Positions 16,151 to 26,366 of a DNA stretch of 64,000 nucleotides are shown in pieces; within the stretch, counting starts at the first letter, position 1; each line of letters begins with the position of its first letter. Under the pieces are notes generated by a model. That model worked only from the letters and a program-made list of their open reading frames with translations. It was not told where the DNA came from and made no database searches. The translations under genes were made by a program, and so were the position numbers. The DNA comes from Paenibacillus hunanensis (GTDB lineage Bacteria; Bacillota; Bacilli; Paenibacillales; Paenibacillaceae). The stretch spans positions 1 to 64,000 of the forward strand of contig NZ_BMMB01000012.1 in the NCBI RefSeq assembly GCF_014645615.1, read 5' to 3'.

Positions 16151-16507
16151 TTAATCGATTGTATCGCCGGAGCGCTTAGCCACACGAACTTTCTTGCCGT
16201 TGTCCAGTGTTTTGTAACCAACGCGGGTTACTTTCTTTCCGTCCTTTGGATCAACGTGCATTACGTTAGACACGTGGATAGGTGCTTCTTGCTCAATGCG
16301 TCCACCTTGCGGGTTCAGCTGAGACGGTTTTTGGTGCTTCGTAATCATGTTCACACCTTCAACCAGCACGCGGTTTTCACGAGGATAAGCAGCGATGATG
16401 CGACCTTTTTTACCTTTGTCTTTACCGCTGATTACGATAACCGTGTCGTCCTTTTTAACGTGCAGCTTGTTGTTGTGGGATTCCAAAACCTTTTTCACTT
16501 TAGCCAT
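16151..16507 (-). CDS. rplX: 50S ribosomal protein L24
   Basis: Large-subunit assembly initiator L24 (118 aa from MAKVKKVLE), with a KOW domain (VKKDDTVIVISGKDKGKKGR). ATG 16507 has AGGAGG 9 bp upstream; an upstream in-frame extension of eight codons has no support. Confidence 0.97.
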   Translation of the reverse strand: MAKVKKVLESHNNKLHVKKDDTVIVISGKDKGKKGRIIAAYPRENRVLVEGVNMITKHQKPSQLNPQGGRIEQEAPIHVSNVMHVDPKDGKKVTRVGYKTLDNGKKVRVAKRSGDTID

Positions 16508-16560
16508 TTCTGTACACCTCCTATAACTCACTCAGGCACAGGGCCCTATATCGGAATCGT

Positions 16561-16929
16561 TTAGATGACTTCTGGAGCCAGGGAAACGATTTTCATGTAA
16601 TCGCGATCGCGCAGTTCACGAGCAACTGGTCCAAAGATACGAGTACCACGAGGGCCTTTATCGTCTTTGATTACCACTGCTGCGTTTTCGTCAAATGCGA
16701 TGTAAGAACCGTCTTTACGACGTACAGAGCTCTTCGTACGAACAACTACTGCTTTAACAACATCACCTTTTTTGACAACGCCGCCTGGTGTTGCTTGTTT
16801 TACAGAACATACGATAGTGTCACCGATTGCAGCTGTACGACGTCCAGTACCACCCAATACGCGGATACACATCAGTTCTTTTGCGCCGGAGTTATCGGCT
16901 ACAGCCAAACGTGTAAATGGTTGAATCAT
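16561..16929 (-). CDS. rplN: 50S ribosomal protein L14
   Basis: Large-subunit protein L14 (122 aa). It begins MIQPFTRLAVADNSGAKELM and has GTRIFGPVARELRDRDYMKI near the end. It is located between rpsQ and rplX as in all S10-spc clusters. Confidence 0.98.
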   Translation of the reverse strand: MIQPFTRLAVADNSGAKELMCIRVLGGTGRRTAAIGDTIVCSVKQATPGGVVKKGDVVKAVVVRTKSSVRRKDGSYIAFDENAAVVIKDDKGPRGTRIFGPVARELRDRDYMKIVSLAPEVI

Positions 16930-16966
16930 TTCTAGTTCCTCCTTCCGGGCAGCTTATCGTTAATCA

Positions 16967-17230
16967 TCAAATGATGACTGCTTCTTCTACGATCTCCACG
17001 AGTCTCCAGTTTTTGTCTTTCGACAGTGGACGAGTTTCCATGATTTTAACAGTGTCACCGATTTTCGCAGTGTTGTTTTCATCATGAGCTTTGAATTTTT
17101 TAGTGTACTTAATGCGTTTGTGGTACAGGTCATGCTTTTTGTAAGTTTCTACAGCTACAACGATTGTTTTGTCCATCTTGTCGCTGACAACTTTACCTAC
17201 CTGCACTTTACGGGCATTACGTTCGCTCAT
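16967..17230 (-). CDS. rpsQ: 30S ribosomal protein S17
   Basis: Small-subunit protein S17 (87 aa), a primary 16S rRNA binder with an OB fold. GKVVSDKMDKTIVVAVE and IMETRPLSKDKNWRLVEIVE are diagnostic. It follows rpmC by 51 bp. Confidence 0.98.
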   Translation of the reverse strand: MSERNARKVQVGKVVSDKMDKTIVVAVETYKKHDLYHKRIKYTKKFKAHDENNTAKIGDTVKIMETRPLSKDKNWRLVEIVEEAVII

Positions 17231-17281
17231 AGTGGGCCTCCTCCCTTGCTGACGGGCTCACAGTCCGTCAAATATTGGATA

Positions 17282-17482
17282 TTATGAAGTAATTCCGAGT
17301 TCTCTTTCACGAACTACTGTTTTAGCACGTGCAATTTGCTTGCGGACAGCGCTAATGCGAGTAGGATTATCCAATTGACCGGTAGCAAGTTGAAAGCGCA
17401 GGTTAAAGAGTTCCTCTTTAAAACCAGCAATCTTTTGCTCGATTTCAGCAGTGGTAAGGTTGCGCAATTCATTAGCCTTCAT
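17282..17482 (-). CDS. rpmC: 50S ribosomal protein L29
   Basis: Large-subunit exit-site protein L29 (66 aa from MKANELRNLTTAEIEQK). ATG 17482 lies 11 bp inside the end of rplP and has GGTGG about 8 bp upstream, so the two genes overlap and are probably translationally coupled. Confidence 0.96.
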   Translation of the reverse strand: MKANELRNLTTAEIEQKIAGFKEELFNLRFQLATGQLDNPTRISAVRKQIARAKTVVRERELGITS

Positions 17483-17906
17483 TTGCTTCACCACCCAATT
17501 CTTCACGTTTCACAAACTTAGTTTTAACAGGCAGCTTATGGGAAGCCAGACGCATTGCTTCACGCGCGATTTCCTCAGATACGCCGGCAAGTTCAAACAT
17601 GATTTTTCCTGGTTTTACGATGGCAACCCATTTCTCTACGTTACCTTTACCGCTACCCATACGAACCTCAAGAGGTTTTTGAGTGATTGGCTTATCCGGG
17701 AAAATTTTGATCCATACTTTACCACCACGTTTGATATAACGAGTCATAGCAATACGGGCAGCTTCGATCTGACGGTTTGTTACCCAAGCAGGTTCCAGGG
17801 ACTGCAGACCAAATTCACCAAAGTTCAGTTCAGTACCGCCTTTAGCGCGTCCTTTCATACCTGGACGATGCTGTTTACGGTGTTTTACACGTTTAGGTAC
17901 CAACAT
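17472..17906 (-). CDS. rplP: 50S ribosomal protein L16
   Basis: Large-subunit protein L16 (144 aa), near the peptidyl-transferase A site. MLVPKRVKHRKQHRPGMKGR and GKGNVEKWVAIVKPGKIMFE are diagnostic. It starts 2 bp after rpsC and overlaps rpmC by 11 bp. Confidence 0.98.
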   Translation of the reverse strand: MLVPKRVKHRKQHRPGMKGRAKGGTELNFGEFGLQSLEPAWVTNRQIEAARIAMTRYIKRGGKVWIKIFPDKPITQKPLEVRMGSGKGNVEKWVAIVKPGKIMFELAGVSEEIAREAMRLASHKLPVKTKFVKREELGGEANEG

Positions 17907-17908
17907 GA

Positions 17909-18574
17909 TTAGTTGCCTCCTTCCTGAGCAGCTTGTTTCTTAGCCGTAGGAAGAACCTCGCCACGATAGATCCATACTTTTACGCCGATACGACCGTAAG
18001 TAGTATGAGCTTCAGCTGTACCGTAGTCGATATCAGCACGAAGTGTATGCAGTGGAACAGTTCCTTCGCTATAACCTTCGGAACGGGCGATTTCAGCACC
18101 GCCAAGACGTCCGCTAACGGCTGTTTTAATACCTTTAGCGCCAGAGCGCATAGTTCTTTGAATCGATTGTTTCAGAGCACGACGGAAAGAAACGCGACGT
18201 TCCAGTTGTTGTGCAATGCTTTCAGCAACGAGAGTTGCATCCAGATCTTGGTTCTTGATTTCGGAAATGTTGATGTGAACTTTTTTACCGCCCGCAATTT
18301 TAGTTACTTCGTTACGAAGAACTTCAACTTCGGAACCACCGCGTCCGATAACCATACCTGGTTTTGCGGTGTGGATTGTTACGTTCACACGATTAGCCGC
18401 TCTCTCGATTTCGATACGGGAGACAGCGGACTCCTTCAGTTTCTTCTTCAGGTATTCACGAATCTTAACGTCTTCCAGAAGAAGATCGCCAAAATCTTTA
18501 CCAGCATACCATTTAGATTCCCAGTCACGGATAATACCTACACGCAATCCGATGGGATTTACCTTTTGGCCCAC
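17909..18574 (-). CDS. rpsC: 30S ribosomal protein S3
   Basis: Small-subunit protein S3 (221 aa) at the mRNA entry, with a KH domain (PGMVIGRGGSEVEVLRNEV, about 72-90) and the S3 C-terminal domain. It uses a GTG start (18574) with AGGAGG upstream, giving the standard MGQKVNPIGLRVGI N-terminus. The gap to rplV is 15 bp. Confidence 0.98.
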   Translation of the reverse strand: MGQKVNPIGLRVGIIRDWESKWYAGKDFGDLLLEDVKIREYLKKKLKESAVSRIEIERAANRVNVTIHTAKPGMVIGRGGSEVEVLRNEVTKIAGGKKVHINISEIKNQDLDATLVAESIAQQLERRVSFRRALKQSIQRTMRSGAKGIKTAVSGRLGGAEIARSEGYSEGTVPLHTLRADIDYGTAEAHTTYGRIGVKVWIYRGEVLPTAKKQAAQEGGN

Positions 18575-18589
18575 ACGTTTTCCCTCCTT

Positions 18590-18937
18590 TTATTTTTCAG
18601 TTACCACCAAAGAAATGTGGCTAGTACGTTTGTTGATCTTACTTGCGCGTCCCATTGCACGAGGGCGGAAACGTTTCAAAGTAGGACCTTGGTTTACGTA
18701 AACCTCAGAAATGAACAGGCTGTTCACGTCCACGGATTCGTTTTTCTCGGAGCTGATGAACTCAGCGTTTGCGATTGCGGAATTGAGCAACTTCTCAACT
18801 ACCGGAGACGCAGATTTTGGTGTGTGACGCAGAATTGCGATCGCTTCACCAACTTGCTTACCGCGGATCAGATCAACAACGAGTTGAACTTTGCGCGGAG
18901 CGATGCGTACAAACTTTGCATGTGCTTTCGCTTGCAT
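18590..18937 (-). CDS. rplV: 50S ribosomal protein L22
   Basis: Large-subunit protein L22 (115 aa), whose beta-hairpin lines the exit tunnel and can carry macrolide-resistance changes. The start MQAKAHAKFVRIAPRKVQLV and the hairpin region FRPRAMGRASKINKRTSHI look normal. Confidence 0.98.
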   Translation of the reverse strand: MQAKAHAKFVRIAPRKVQLVVDLIRGKQVGEAIAILRHTPKSASPVVEKLLNSAIANAEFISSEKNESVDVNSLFISEVYVNQGPTLKRFRPRAMGRASKINKRTSHISLVVTEK

Positions 18938-18972
18938 TGCGTGACCTCCTCTCTTACTGTTACCACTCTATA

Positions 18973-19251
18973 TTAACGTCTTGTTTTTCTGTCGTCATCA
19001 GTGTGACCTTTGTACGTACGAGTTGGAGCAAACTCACCGAGTTTGTGACCTACCATATCCTCAGTTACGTATACAGGCACGTGCTTGCGTCCATCATAGA
19101 CTGCAAATGTGTGTCCGATGAATTGTGGGAAAATTGTAGAGCGACGGGACCAAGTTTTGATCACTGCTTTTTTGCTATCAGCATCCAGCACTTCTACTTT
19201 TTTCAGCAAGTATCCATCCACGAAAGGACCTTTTTTAAGACTACGGCTCAT
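18973..19251 (-). CDS. rpsS: 30S ribosomal protein S19
   Basis: Small-subunit head protein S19 (92 aa from MSRSLKKGPFVD). The core STIFPQFIGHTFAVYDGRKH is diagnostic. ATG 19251 has GGGAGG 9 bp upstream; an in-frame extension of nine codons is not supported. Confidence 0.97.
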   Translation of the reverse strand: MSRSLKKGPFVDGYLLKKVEVLDADSKKAVIKTWSRRSTIFPQFIGHTFAVYDGRKHVPVYVTEDMVGHKLGEFAPTRTYKGHTDDDRKTRR

Positions 19252-19314
19252 CGTTGAAATCCTCCCTTCACTGTTCATGCTTCTTTAACCGGGTACATCA
19301 GTCACGCACAAAGA

Positions 19315-20145
19315 TTACTTCGTGCGGCGACGAATGATGTATTGATCGGAAGCTTTACCTTTTTTACGAGTTTTGTAGCCAAGAGTTGGTTTACCCCATG
19401 GCGACATTGGAGATTTACGACCGATAGGAGCTTTACCTTCACCACCACCGTGTGGGTGATCGTTAGGGTTCATAACTACGCCTCGAACTTGTGGACGTTT
19501 GCCCAACCAGCGGTTACGACCAGCTTTACCGATTTTAACCAATTCGTGATCTTCGTTACCTACGGAACCGATTGTAGCGCGGCATACTTTCAGTACGCGA
19601 CGTACTTCACCGGAAGACAGGCGGATAGATACGTATTTTTCTTCTTTACCAAGCAATTGGGCTTCCGTACCAGCTGCGCGAACGAGCTGACCACCTTTAC
19701 CTGGTTTCAATTCGATGTTGTGGATAACTGTACCAACCGGAATATTTTCCAGTGGAAGGGAGTTACCGATTTTGATATCAGAGTCCGGACCGGAGAATAC
19801 TTGATCTCCAACTTTCAGTCCTTTTGGAGCAATGATGTAACGCTTCTCACCATCTGCATAGTGCAGCAGTGCGATGTTGGAAGTACGGTTTGGATCGTAC
19901 TCGATTGTAGCAACGCGACCTGGTATTCCATCCTTGTTGCGTTTGAAGTCGATGATACGGTATTTACGTTTGTGTCCGCCGCCGTGGTGACGAACAGTGA
20001 TTTTACCTTGGTTGTTGCGTCCAGCTTTTTTGAAAAGTGGAGCCAGCAACGTTTTCTCCGGTTGATTCGTTGTAATCTCTTCGAATGTAGAAACACTCAT
20101 ATTACGACGAGCCGGCGATGTCGGTTTGTACTTTTTAATAGGCAC
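19315..20145 (-). CDS. rplB: 50S ribosomal protein L2
   Basis: Large-subunit protein L2 (276 aa), required for subunit association and peptidyl-transferase assembly. The C-terminal VRGVVMNPNDHPHGGGEGK carries the conserved HPHGGGEG with the essential histidine. Length is normal. Confidence 0.99.
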   Translation of the reverse strand: MPIKKYKPTSPARRNMSVSTFEEITTNQPEKTLLAPLFKKAGRNNQGKITVRHHGGGHKRKYRIIDFKRNKDGIPGRVATIEYDPNRTSNIALLHYADGEKRYIIAPKGLKVGDQVFSGPDSDIKIGNSLPLENIPVGTVIHNIELKPGKGGQLVRAAGTEAQLLGKEEKYVSIRLSSGEVRRVLKVCRATIGSVGNEDHELVKIGKAGRNRWLGKRPQVRGVVMNPNDHPHGGGEGKAPIGRKSPMSPWGKPTLGYKTRKKGKASDQYIIRRRTK

Positions 20146-20158
20146 AGGTTGTCCCTCC

Positions 20159-20452
20159 TTACTCTACAGATTCAAAAAACTCTAGCGGTTTGCTATCAGA
20201 AGTCAAAGTTACGATAGCTTTTTTCCATTCGGAAGTATAACCATTGTAACGACCATAGCGTTTTGGTTTAGCAGGCATGCGAAGAGTGTTAACTTTCGAC
20301 ACTTTCACTTTGAAGATTTCTTCAATTGCCTTTTTGATTTCGGTTTTGTTAGAACGAATGTCTACTTCGAAAGCATATTTCAATTCGCTCATATACTCAG
20401 CAGTGCGCTCAGTAATTACCGGACGCTTAATGATATCACGAGGATCCTTCAT
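20159..20452 (-). CDS. rplW: 50S ribosomal protein L23
   Basis: Large-subunit protein L23 (97 aa), the docking site for trigger factor and SRP at the exit tunnel. It begins MKDPRDIIKRPVITERT. Its start overlaps the rplD stop by one base (TAATG), indicating coupling. Confidence 0.97.
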   Translation of the reverse strand: MKDPRDIIKRPVITERTAEYMSELKYAFEVDIRSNKTEIKKAIEEIFKVKVSKVNTLRMPAKPKRYGRYNGYTSEWKKAIVTLTSDSKPLEFFESVE

Positions 20453-21075
20453 TACGCGAACACCTCCTGTACCTTCTGAACTGCATCCTTAGTCAGAATC
20501 AGTTTGTCGTGCACGAGCACGTCGAGAACATTCACACCATCAGCTGCAACAAATTTAACGCCTGGGATGTTACGAGCGGACAGAGCAACGTTATTGTCGT
20601 ATTCCGAAGCAACTACCAGTGCTTTGCGGTCTACGTTCAGGTTGTTCAGAATCGCTACGAATTCTTTTGTTTTTGGAGTGTTAAGAGTCAGAGCATCCAG
20701 AACGATGATTTCGTTAGCAATTACTTTAGAAGACAGAGCCGATTTGATCGCCAGACGACGAACTTTTTTAGGCAGTTTGAAAGCATAGCTACGCGGAGTT
20801 GGTCCGAATACTACGCCGCCGCCTTTCCATTGTGGGGAGCGGATAGAACCCTGACGGGCACGTCCAGTTCCTTTTTGTTTCCAAGGTTTGCGTCCACCAC
20901 CGCGTACTTCAGAACGTCCTTTAACTTTGTGAGTACCCAGACGAAGGGAAGCGCGTTGCATAACTACTGCATCGTGGAGCACGCTGGCATTAGGCTCGAT
21001 ACCGAATACGGAATCGCTCAATTCGATCTCGCCTACTTGTTTGCCATCAATGCTGTAAAGTGCTACTTTTGGCAT
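20452..21075 (-). CDS. rplD: 50S ribosomal protein L4
   Basis: Large-subunit protein L4 (207 aa), whose extended loop lines the exit tunnel (GGGRKPWKQKGTGRARQGS, about 61-79). L4 autoregulates the S10 operon in E. coli; such control has not been shown for Firmicutes. It overlaps rplW by one base. Confidence 0.98.
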   Translation of the reverse strand: MPKVALYSIDGKQVGEIELSDSVFGIEPNASVLHDAVVMQRASLRLGTHKVKGRSEVRGGGRKPWKQKGTGRARQGSIRSPQWKGGGVVFGPTPRSYAFKLPKKVRRLAIKSALSSKVIANEIIVLDALTLNTPKTKEFVAILNNLNVDRKALVVASEYDNNVALSARNIPGVKFVAADGVNVLDVLVHDKLILTKDAVQKVQEVFA

Positions 21076-21100
21076 TTCATGTTCCTCCTTTCTTTTTTAC

Positions 21101-21724
21101 TTATTTCTTCACCGTTTCTTTTACTTTAACGAAGCTGTTTTTCGGGCCTGGGATGGAGCCTTTAACGAGGATTACGTTACGCTCAGCATCGACGCGAATA
21201 ACTTCAAGACGTTGGATCGTTACTGTATCATGACCCATATGTCCTGGCAGACGTTTACCTTTTGGTACACGGTTAGCCTGGATGGAACCCATGGAACCTG
21301 GTCTACGATGGTAACGGGAACCGTGAGACATTGGTCCGCGGCTTTGACCCCAACGTTTAATTACGCCGGCAAAACCTTTACCTTTGGAAATACCCGTTAC
21401 ATCAACGAATTCACCTTCAGCAAACAAATCTGCTTTCAGTTCCTGTCCAACCTCGACACTAGCGAGATCAACATTGCGAATTTCGCGAACGTAGCGCTTA
21501 GGCACAGTGTTTGCTTTAGTAGCATGTCCTGCTTCCGGTTTGTTTGCGCGATTAGCTTTCTTGTCGGCAAAACCGATTTGTACCGCTTCGTATCCGTCAT
21601 TTTCCAGGTCTTTCTTCTGCAGAACCACACATGGTCCAGCTTCGATAACCGTTACAGGAATAACGTTACCTTCCGCGGTAAAGACTTGAGTCATACCCAG
21701 TTTTCTTCCTAAGATACCTTTCAT
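21101..21724 (-). CDS. rplC: 50S ribosomal protein L3
   Basis: Large-subunit protein L3 (207 aa from MKGILGRKLGMTQVF), which reaches the peptidyl-transferase centre. GFAGVIKRWGQSRGPMSHGS is diagnostic. ATG 21724 is chosen for its family match and the AGAGGTG 5 bp upstream; 11 codons of in-frame extension are rejected. Confidence 0.97.
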   Translation of the reverse strand: MKGILGRKLGMTQVFTAEGNVIPVTVIEAGPCVVLQKKDLENDGYEAVQIGFADKKANRANKPEAGHATKANTVPKRYVREIRNVDLASVEVGQELKADLFAEGEFVDVTGISKGKGFAGVIKRWGQSRGPMSHGSRYHRRPGSMGSIQANRVPKGKRLPGHMGHDTVTIQRLEVIRVDAERNVILVKGSIPGPKNSFVKVKETVKK

Positions 21725-21769
21725 GTTGACACCTCTTTCTACTTTCCGTAGTACCACAATCTATGTGGA

Positions 21770-22078
21770 TTACAATTTAATTTCGATATCTACGCCAGAC
21801 GGTAAGTCCAGACGCATCAGAGCATCCACAGTTTGTGGAGTTGGGTTTACAATATCGATCAAACGTTTATGTGTACGTTGTTCGAATTGTTCACGAGAAT
21901 CTTTGTATTTATGCACTGCACGGAGAATAGTGATTACTTGCTTCTCAGTTGGCAGCGGGATCGGTCCGGATACTCCTGCGCCGGAACGTTTAGCCGTTTC
22001 AACGATTTTCTCTGCGGATTGATCAAGAATTCTGTGATCGTAAGCTTTCAAGCGAATACGAATTTTCTGCTTTGCCAT
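21770..22078 (-). CDS. rpsJ: 30S ribosomal protein S10
   Basis: Small-subunit protein S10 / NusE (102 aa from MAKQKIRIRLKAYDHR), which also joins transcription antitermination complexes. ATG 22078 has AGGAGG 7 bp upstream; an in-frame extension to 22144 overlaps the leader and is rejected. It is the first gene of the S10 operon, behind a consensus-like promoter. Confidence 0.98.
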   Translation of the reverse strand: MAKQKIRIRLKAYDHRILDQSAEKIVETAKRSGAGVSGPIPLPTEKQVITILRAVHKYKDSREQFEQRTHKRLIDIVNPTPQTVDALMRLDLPSGVDIEIKL

Positions 22079-22216
22079 TTTAGTCCCTCCTTCTATCGCC
22101 CAATTTATTATCGGACATACTCCGTGAAAATTTTCCGACCGCACCGCTCATGGCAAAGGAGCCGGGTGTGTCAGTAACCTCTCACATCATCGCAACGTCT
22201 CAGCACAACATTAACT
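22079..22216 (-). promoter_or_regulatory. S10 operon 5' leader with hairpin
   Basis: About 130 nt of leader RNA between the S10 promoter and rpsJ. It contains an imperfect hairpin around 22142-22168: CACC-CG-GCTC ... GAGC-GGTG with a 9-nt loop and a CG bulge. No terminator follows it, so if regulatory it would act on translation or RNA stability. No known family was recognised. Confidence 0.4.
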
Positions 22217-22246
22217 ATTATATATGATGAGTTAGCATTGACGCAA
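22217..22246 (-). promoter_or_regulatory. Sigma-A-type promoter of the S10 operon
   Basis: On the minus strand a -35 TTGCGT (22246-22241) and a perfect -10 TATAAT (22222-22217) are separated by 18 bp. The predicted start lies about 130 nt before rpsJ. It stands just downstream of the tuf terminator, so the S10 operon can be transcribed independently of the str operon. Confidence 0.75.
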
Positions 22247-22274
22247 GCCTTTTTTGAAACTTTTCCATAAAAAA

Positions 22275-22311
22275 ATAAGACCTGCTTCACAATGAAGGAA
22301 GCAGGCCTTAT
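22275..22311 (-). terminator. Intrinsic terminator after tuf
   Basis: ATAAGGCCTGCTTC pairs with GAAGCAGGTCTTAT (14 bp, one wobble) around a short loop, followed by a run of T on the minus strand. It lies about 100 bp past the tuf stop and separates the str and S10 operons. Confidence 0.9.
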
Positions 22312-22408
22312 CTACACGTTCGATTAGGATACAATGTTGCTTCGTTACAATACAATGTTGCTTATAGGAATCTTCCTGATCTCTTACGAGACTACAAGGA
22401 AAGATTTA

Positions 22409-23599
<1,191 letters not shown>

Positions 23600-23720
23600 T
23601 TTAAACATTTCCTCCTTAAAGGTAGTGTTGTAGTGTATTGAAATAAGTACGGAATGTAATTCAGAAAGCGGTCAACCCGCTCTCTGCACATCCCATAGGT
23701 AAAAACGAAGATTGGGCGTA

Positions 23721-25793
23721 TTAGCCGTTAGCTTTTGCGCTAACTGCTTCAGCAATGCTCTTAGGCACTTCTTCGTAATGAGAAAGTTCCATGGAGAACA
23801 CGCCGCGTCCCTGTGTACCGGAACGAAGTGTTGTGGAATAACCAAACATTTCGGACAGAGGTACTTTAGCACGGATAATTTGAGTACCGTTACGGGAATC
23901 CATACCTTCGATACGGCCGCGACGGGAGTTCAGCATACCCATTACGTCACCCATGTACTCTTCTGGTACTGTAACTTCAACTTTCATGATTGGCTCCAGC
24001 AGGACAGGTTTACACTTGTCTTTTGCGGATTTCAATGCCATCGAACCGGCAATTTTAAATGCCATCTCGTTGGAATCGACATCATGATAAGATCCGTCTA
24101 CAATTGTAGCTTTAACGTCTACAACCGGGAAGCCTGCAAGAACACCGTTCTTCATTTGCTCCTCGATACCTGCGAGTGCAGGACCAACGTATTCTCTTGG
24201 TACGGAACCACCGACGATTTTGCTTTCGAATTGGTTACCAGTACCTGCTTCGAGAGGTTCGAATTCAACCCATACGTGACCGTATTGACCACGACCACCG
24301 GATTGACGTACGAATTTACCTTCGACGCGAGCTGGCTGACGGAATGTTTCACGATAAGCAACCTGAGGTTGACCTACGTTAGTTTCAACCTTGAACTCAC
24401 GACGCATACGGTCGATGATGATATCAAGGTGAAGCTCACCCATACCTGCCAGGATCGTTTGACCTGTTTCTTCGTTAGTCGAAGCGCGCAGAGTAGGATC
24501 TTCTTCTGTCAGTTTGCCCAGAGCAGTAGCCATTTTGTCTTGGTCTGCTTTGGTTTTAGGTTCTACAGCGATTTCGATAACTGGATCAGGGAAGTTCATG
24601 GACTCCAGAATGATCGGGTGTTTCTCATCACACAGTGTATCACCTGTTCCTGTATCTTTCAAACCTACAGCGGCAGCGATGTCACCAGCGTATACTACGC
24701 TGATTTCTTCACGGCTGTTGGCGTGCATCTGCAGGATACGACCGATACGTTCGCGTTTGCCTTTAGTAGCATTCACAACGTAAGAACCGGATTGCAGTAC
24801 ACCAGAGTATACACGGAAGAATGTCAGTTTACCAACATAAGGGTCAGTCATGATTTTGAATGCCAGTGCAGAGAAAGGCTCTTCATCCGAGGAATGACGA
24901 ACTTCTTCTGTACCATCTTCGAGCTCACCTTTGATCGCCGGTACATCCAGAGGAGACGGCAGGTAGTCGATTACAGCATCCAACATCGGCTGAACACCTT
25001 TGTTGCGGTAAGAGGAACCACAGATTACTGGGAAGATCTTAACGTCACAAACACCTTTACGGAGAGCAGCTTTGATCTCGTCGATTGTCAGCTCTTCACC
25101 TTCGAGGTATTTCATCATCAGGTCTTCGTCCAGTTCTGCAACTTTCTCTACCAGTTCCATACGAAGCTCTTCAACAGTATCTTTCAGATCGGCTGGGATC
25201 TCGATATCTACCGGATCTTTACCCAGATCGTCTTTATACTGGATAGCTTTCATTTCAACGATATCAATGATACCAACGAAGTCGTTTTCAGCACCGATTG
25301 GCAGCTGAATTGCAACTGCATTAGCTTGCAGACGCTCACGCATGTCTTTAACAACATTCAGGTAGTCTGCACCAATGATATCCATCTTGTTAACATAAGC
25401 GATACGAGGTACACCATAACGGTCTGCTTGTCTCCAAACAGTCTCGGATTGTGGCTCAACGCCCTCTTTCGCACTAAATACGCCTACGGCCCCGTCCAAT
25501 ACACGCAGGGAACGTTCTACTTCAACGGTGAAGTCAACGTGACCTGGAGTATCAATGATATTAACGCGGTGGCCCTTCCACTGAGCAGTTGTAGCAGCGG
25601 ACGTGATAGTGATACCACGCTCTTGCTCTTGCTCCATCCAGTCCATAGTCGCAGCACCCTCGTGAACTTCACCGATTTTGTGCGTACGGCCTGTGTAGAA
25701 CAGGATACGTTCTGTAGTGGTTGTTTTACCAGCGTCAATGTGTGCCATGATACCGATATTACGTGTATTTTTCAAGGAGAACTCTCTTGCCAT
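23721..25793 (-). CDS. fusA: Elongation factor G
   Basis: Translocation GTPase (690 aa) with domains G, II, III, IV and V all present. G-motifs AHIDAGKTTTTERIL (about 17-31), DTPGHVDF and NKMD are seen. The usual tip of domain IV (SYHDVDSNEMAF) is present, arguing for the canonical EF-G. AAGGGAG precedes the ATG. It is 50 bp after rpsG in the str operon. Confidence 0.99.
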   Translation of the reverse strand: MAREFSLKNTRNIGIMAHIDAGKTTTTERILFYTGRTHKIGEVHEGAATMDWMEQEQERGITITSAATTAQWKGHRVNIIDTPGHVDFTVEVERSLRVLDGAVGVFSAKEGVEPQSETVWRQADRYGVPRIAYVNKMDIIGADYLNVVKDMRERLQANAVAIQLPIGAENDFVGIIDIVEMKAIQYKDDLGKDPVDIEIPADLKDTVEELRMELVEKVAELDEDLMMKYLEGEELTIDEIKAALRKGVCDVKIFPVICGSSYRNKGVQPMLDAVIDYLPSPLDVPAIKGELEDGTEEVRHSSDEEPFSALAFKIMTDPYVGKLTFFRVYSGVLQSGSYVVNATKGKRERIGRILQMHANSREEISVVYAGDIAAAVGLKDTGTGDTLCDEKHPIILESMNFPDPVIEIAVEPKTKADQDKMATALGKLTEEDPTLRASTNEETGQTILAGMGELHLDIIIDRMRREFKVETNVGQPQVAYRETFRQPARVEGKFVRQSGGRGQYGHVWVEFEPLEAGTGNQFESKIVGGSVPREYVGPALAGIEEQMKNGVLAGFPVVDVKATIVDGSYHDVDSNEMAFKIAGSMALKSAKDKCKPVLLEPIMKVEVTVPEEYMGDVMGMLNSRRGRIEGMDSRNGTQIIRAKVPLSEMFGYSTTLRSGTQGRGVFSMELSHYEEVPKSIAEAVSAKANG

Positions 25794-25843
25794 GAATAGG
25801 TACTCCCTTCAAAAATATGAATTTTTGAAAACAGGCTTGAATC

Positions 25844-26314
25844 CTACCAGCGGTAGTGTGCGAATGCTTTGTTCGCTTCAGCCATTTTGTGTGTGTCTTC
25901 GCGTTTCTTCACGGATGCGCCAGTGTTGTTGGATGCATCGATGATCTCAGCAGCCAAACGCTCTTCCATAGTCTTCTCGCCGCGGTTGCGGGAGTAGTTT
26001 ACGAGCCAACGCAGACCAAGGGAAGTACGTCTCTCCGGCTTAACTTCGATAGGTACTTGATAGTTAGCACCACCGACACGGCGAGCTTTAACTTCGAGAA
26101 CTGGCATGATGTTTTTGATTGCCGCCTCGAATACTTCCATAGGATCATTTCCTGTACGTTCTTGAATCAGGTTGAACGCATTATAAAGAATGCTTTGAGC
26201 AACTCCACGTTTTCCGTCGATCATGATGCGGTTAATCAGGCGAGTAACAAGCTTGCTGTTATACACCGGATCCGGCAGCACGTCTCTTTTGGTAACTGGG
26301 CCTTTTCTTGGCAT
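25844..26314 (-). CDS. rpsG: 30S ribosomal protein S7
   Basis: Small-subunit head assembly protein S7 (156 aa). It begins MPRKGPVTKRDVLPDPVYNS and ends KMAEANKAFAHYRW, both diagnostic. It lies 52 bp after rpsL. Confidence 0.98.
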   Translation of the reverse strand: MPRKGPVTKRDVLPDPVYNSKLVTRLINRIMIDGKRGVAQSILYNAFNLIQERTGNDPMEVFEAAIKNIMPVLEVKARRVGGANYQVPIEVKPERRTSLGLRWLVNYSRNRGEKTMEERLAAEIIDASNNTGASVKKREDTHKMAEANKAFAHYRW

Positions 26315-26366
26315 GTTTATCCCCCTTTCTTAAATATGCAGTGCTATTGTCTGCACGATCACTAAA

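Noticed and set aside
23712..25799. A 695-codon plus-strand open frame opposite fusA, and similar long frames opposite tuf, rpoC, rpoB, rpsC and others
   Set aside because: They mirror highly expressed minus-strand genes with biased codon use. They have no ribosome-binding site of their own and no recognisable protein family, and are rich in Cys, Phe and Ser as expected of antisense frames.
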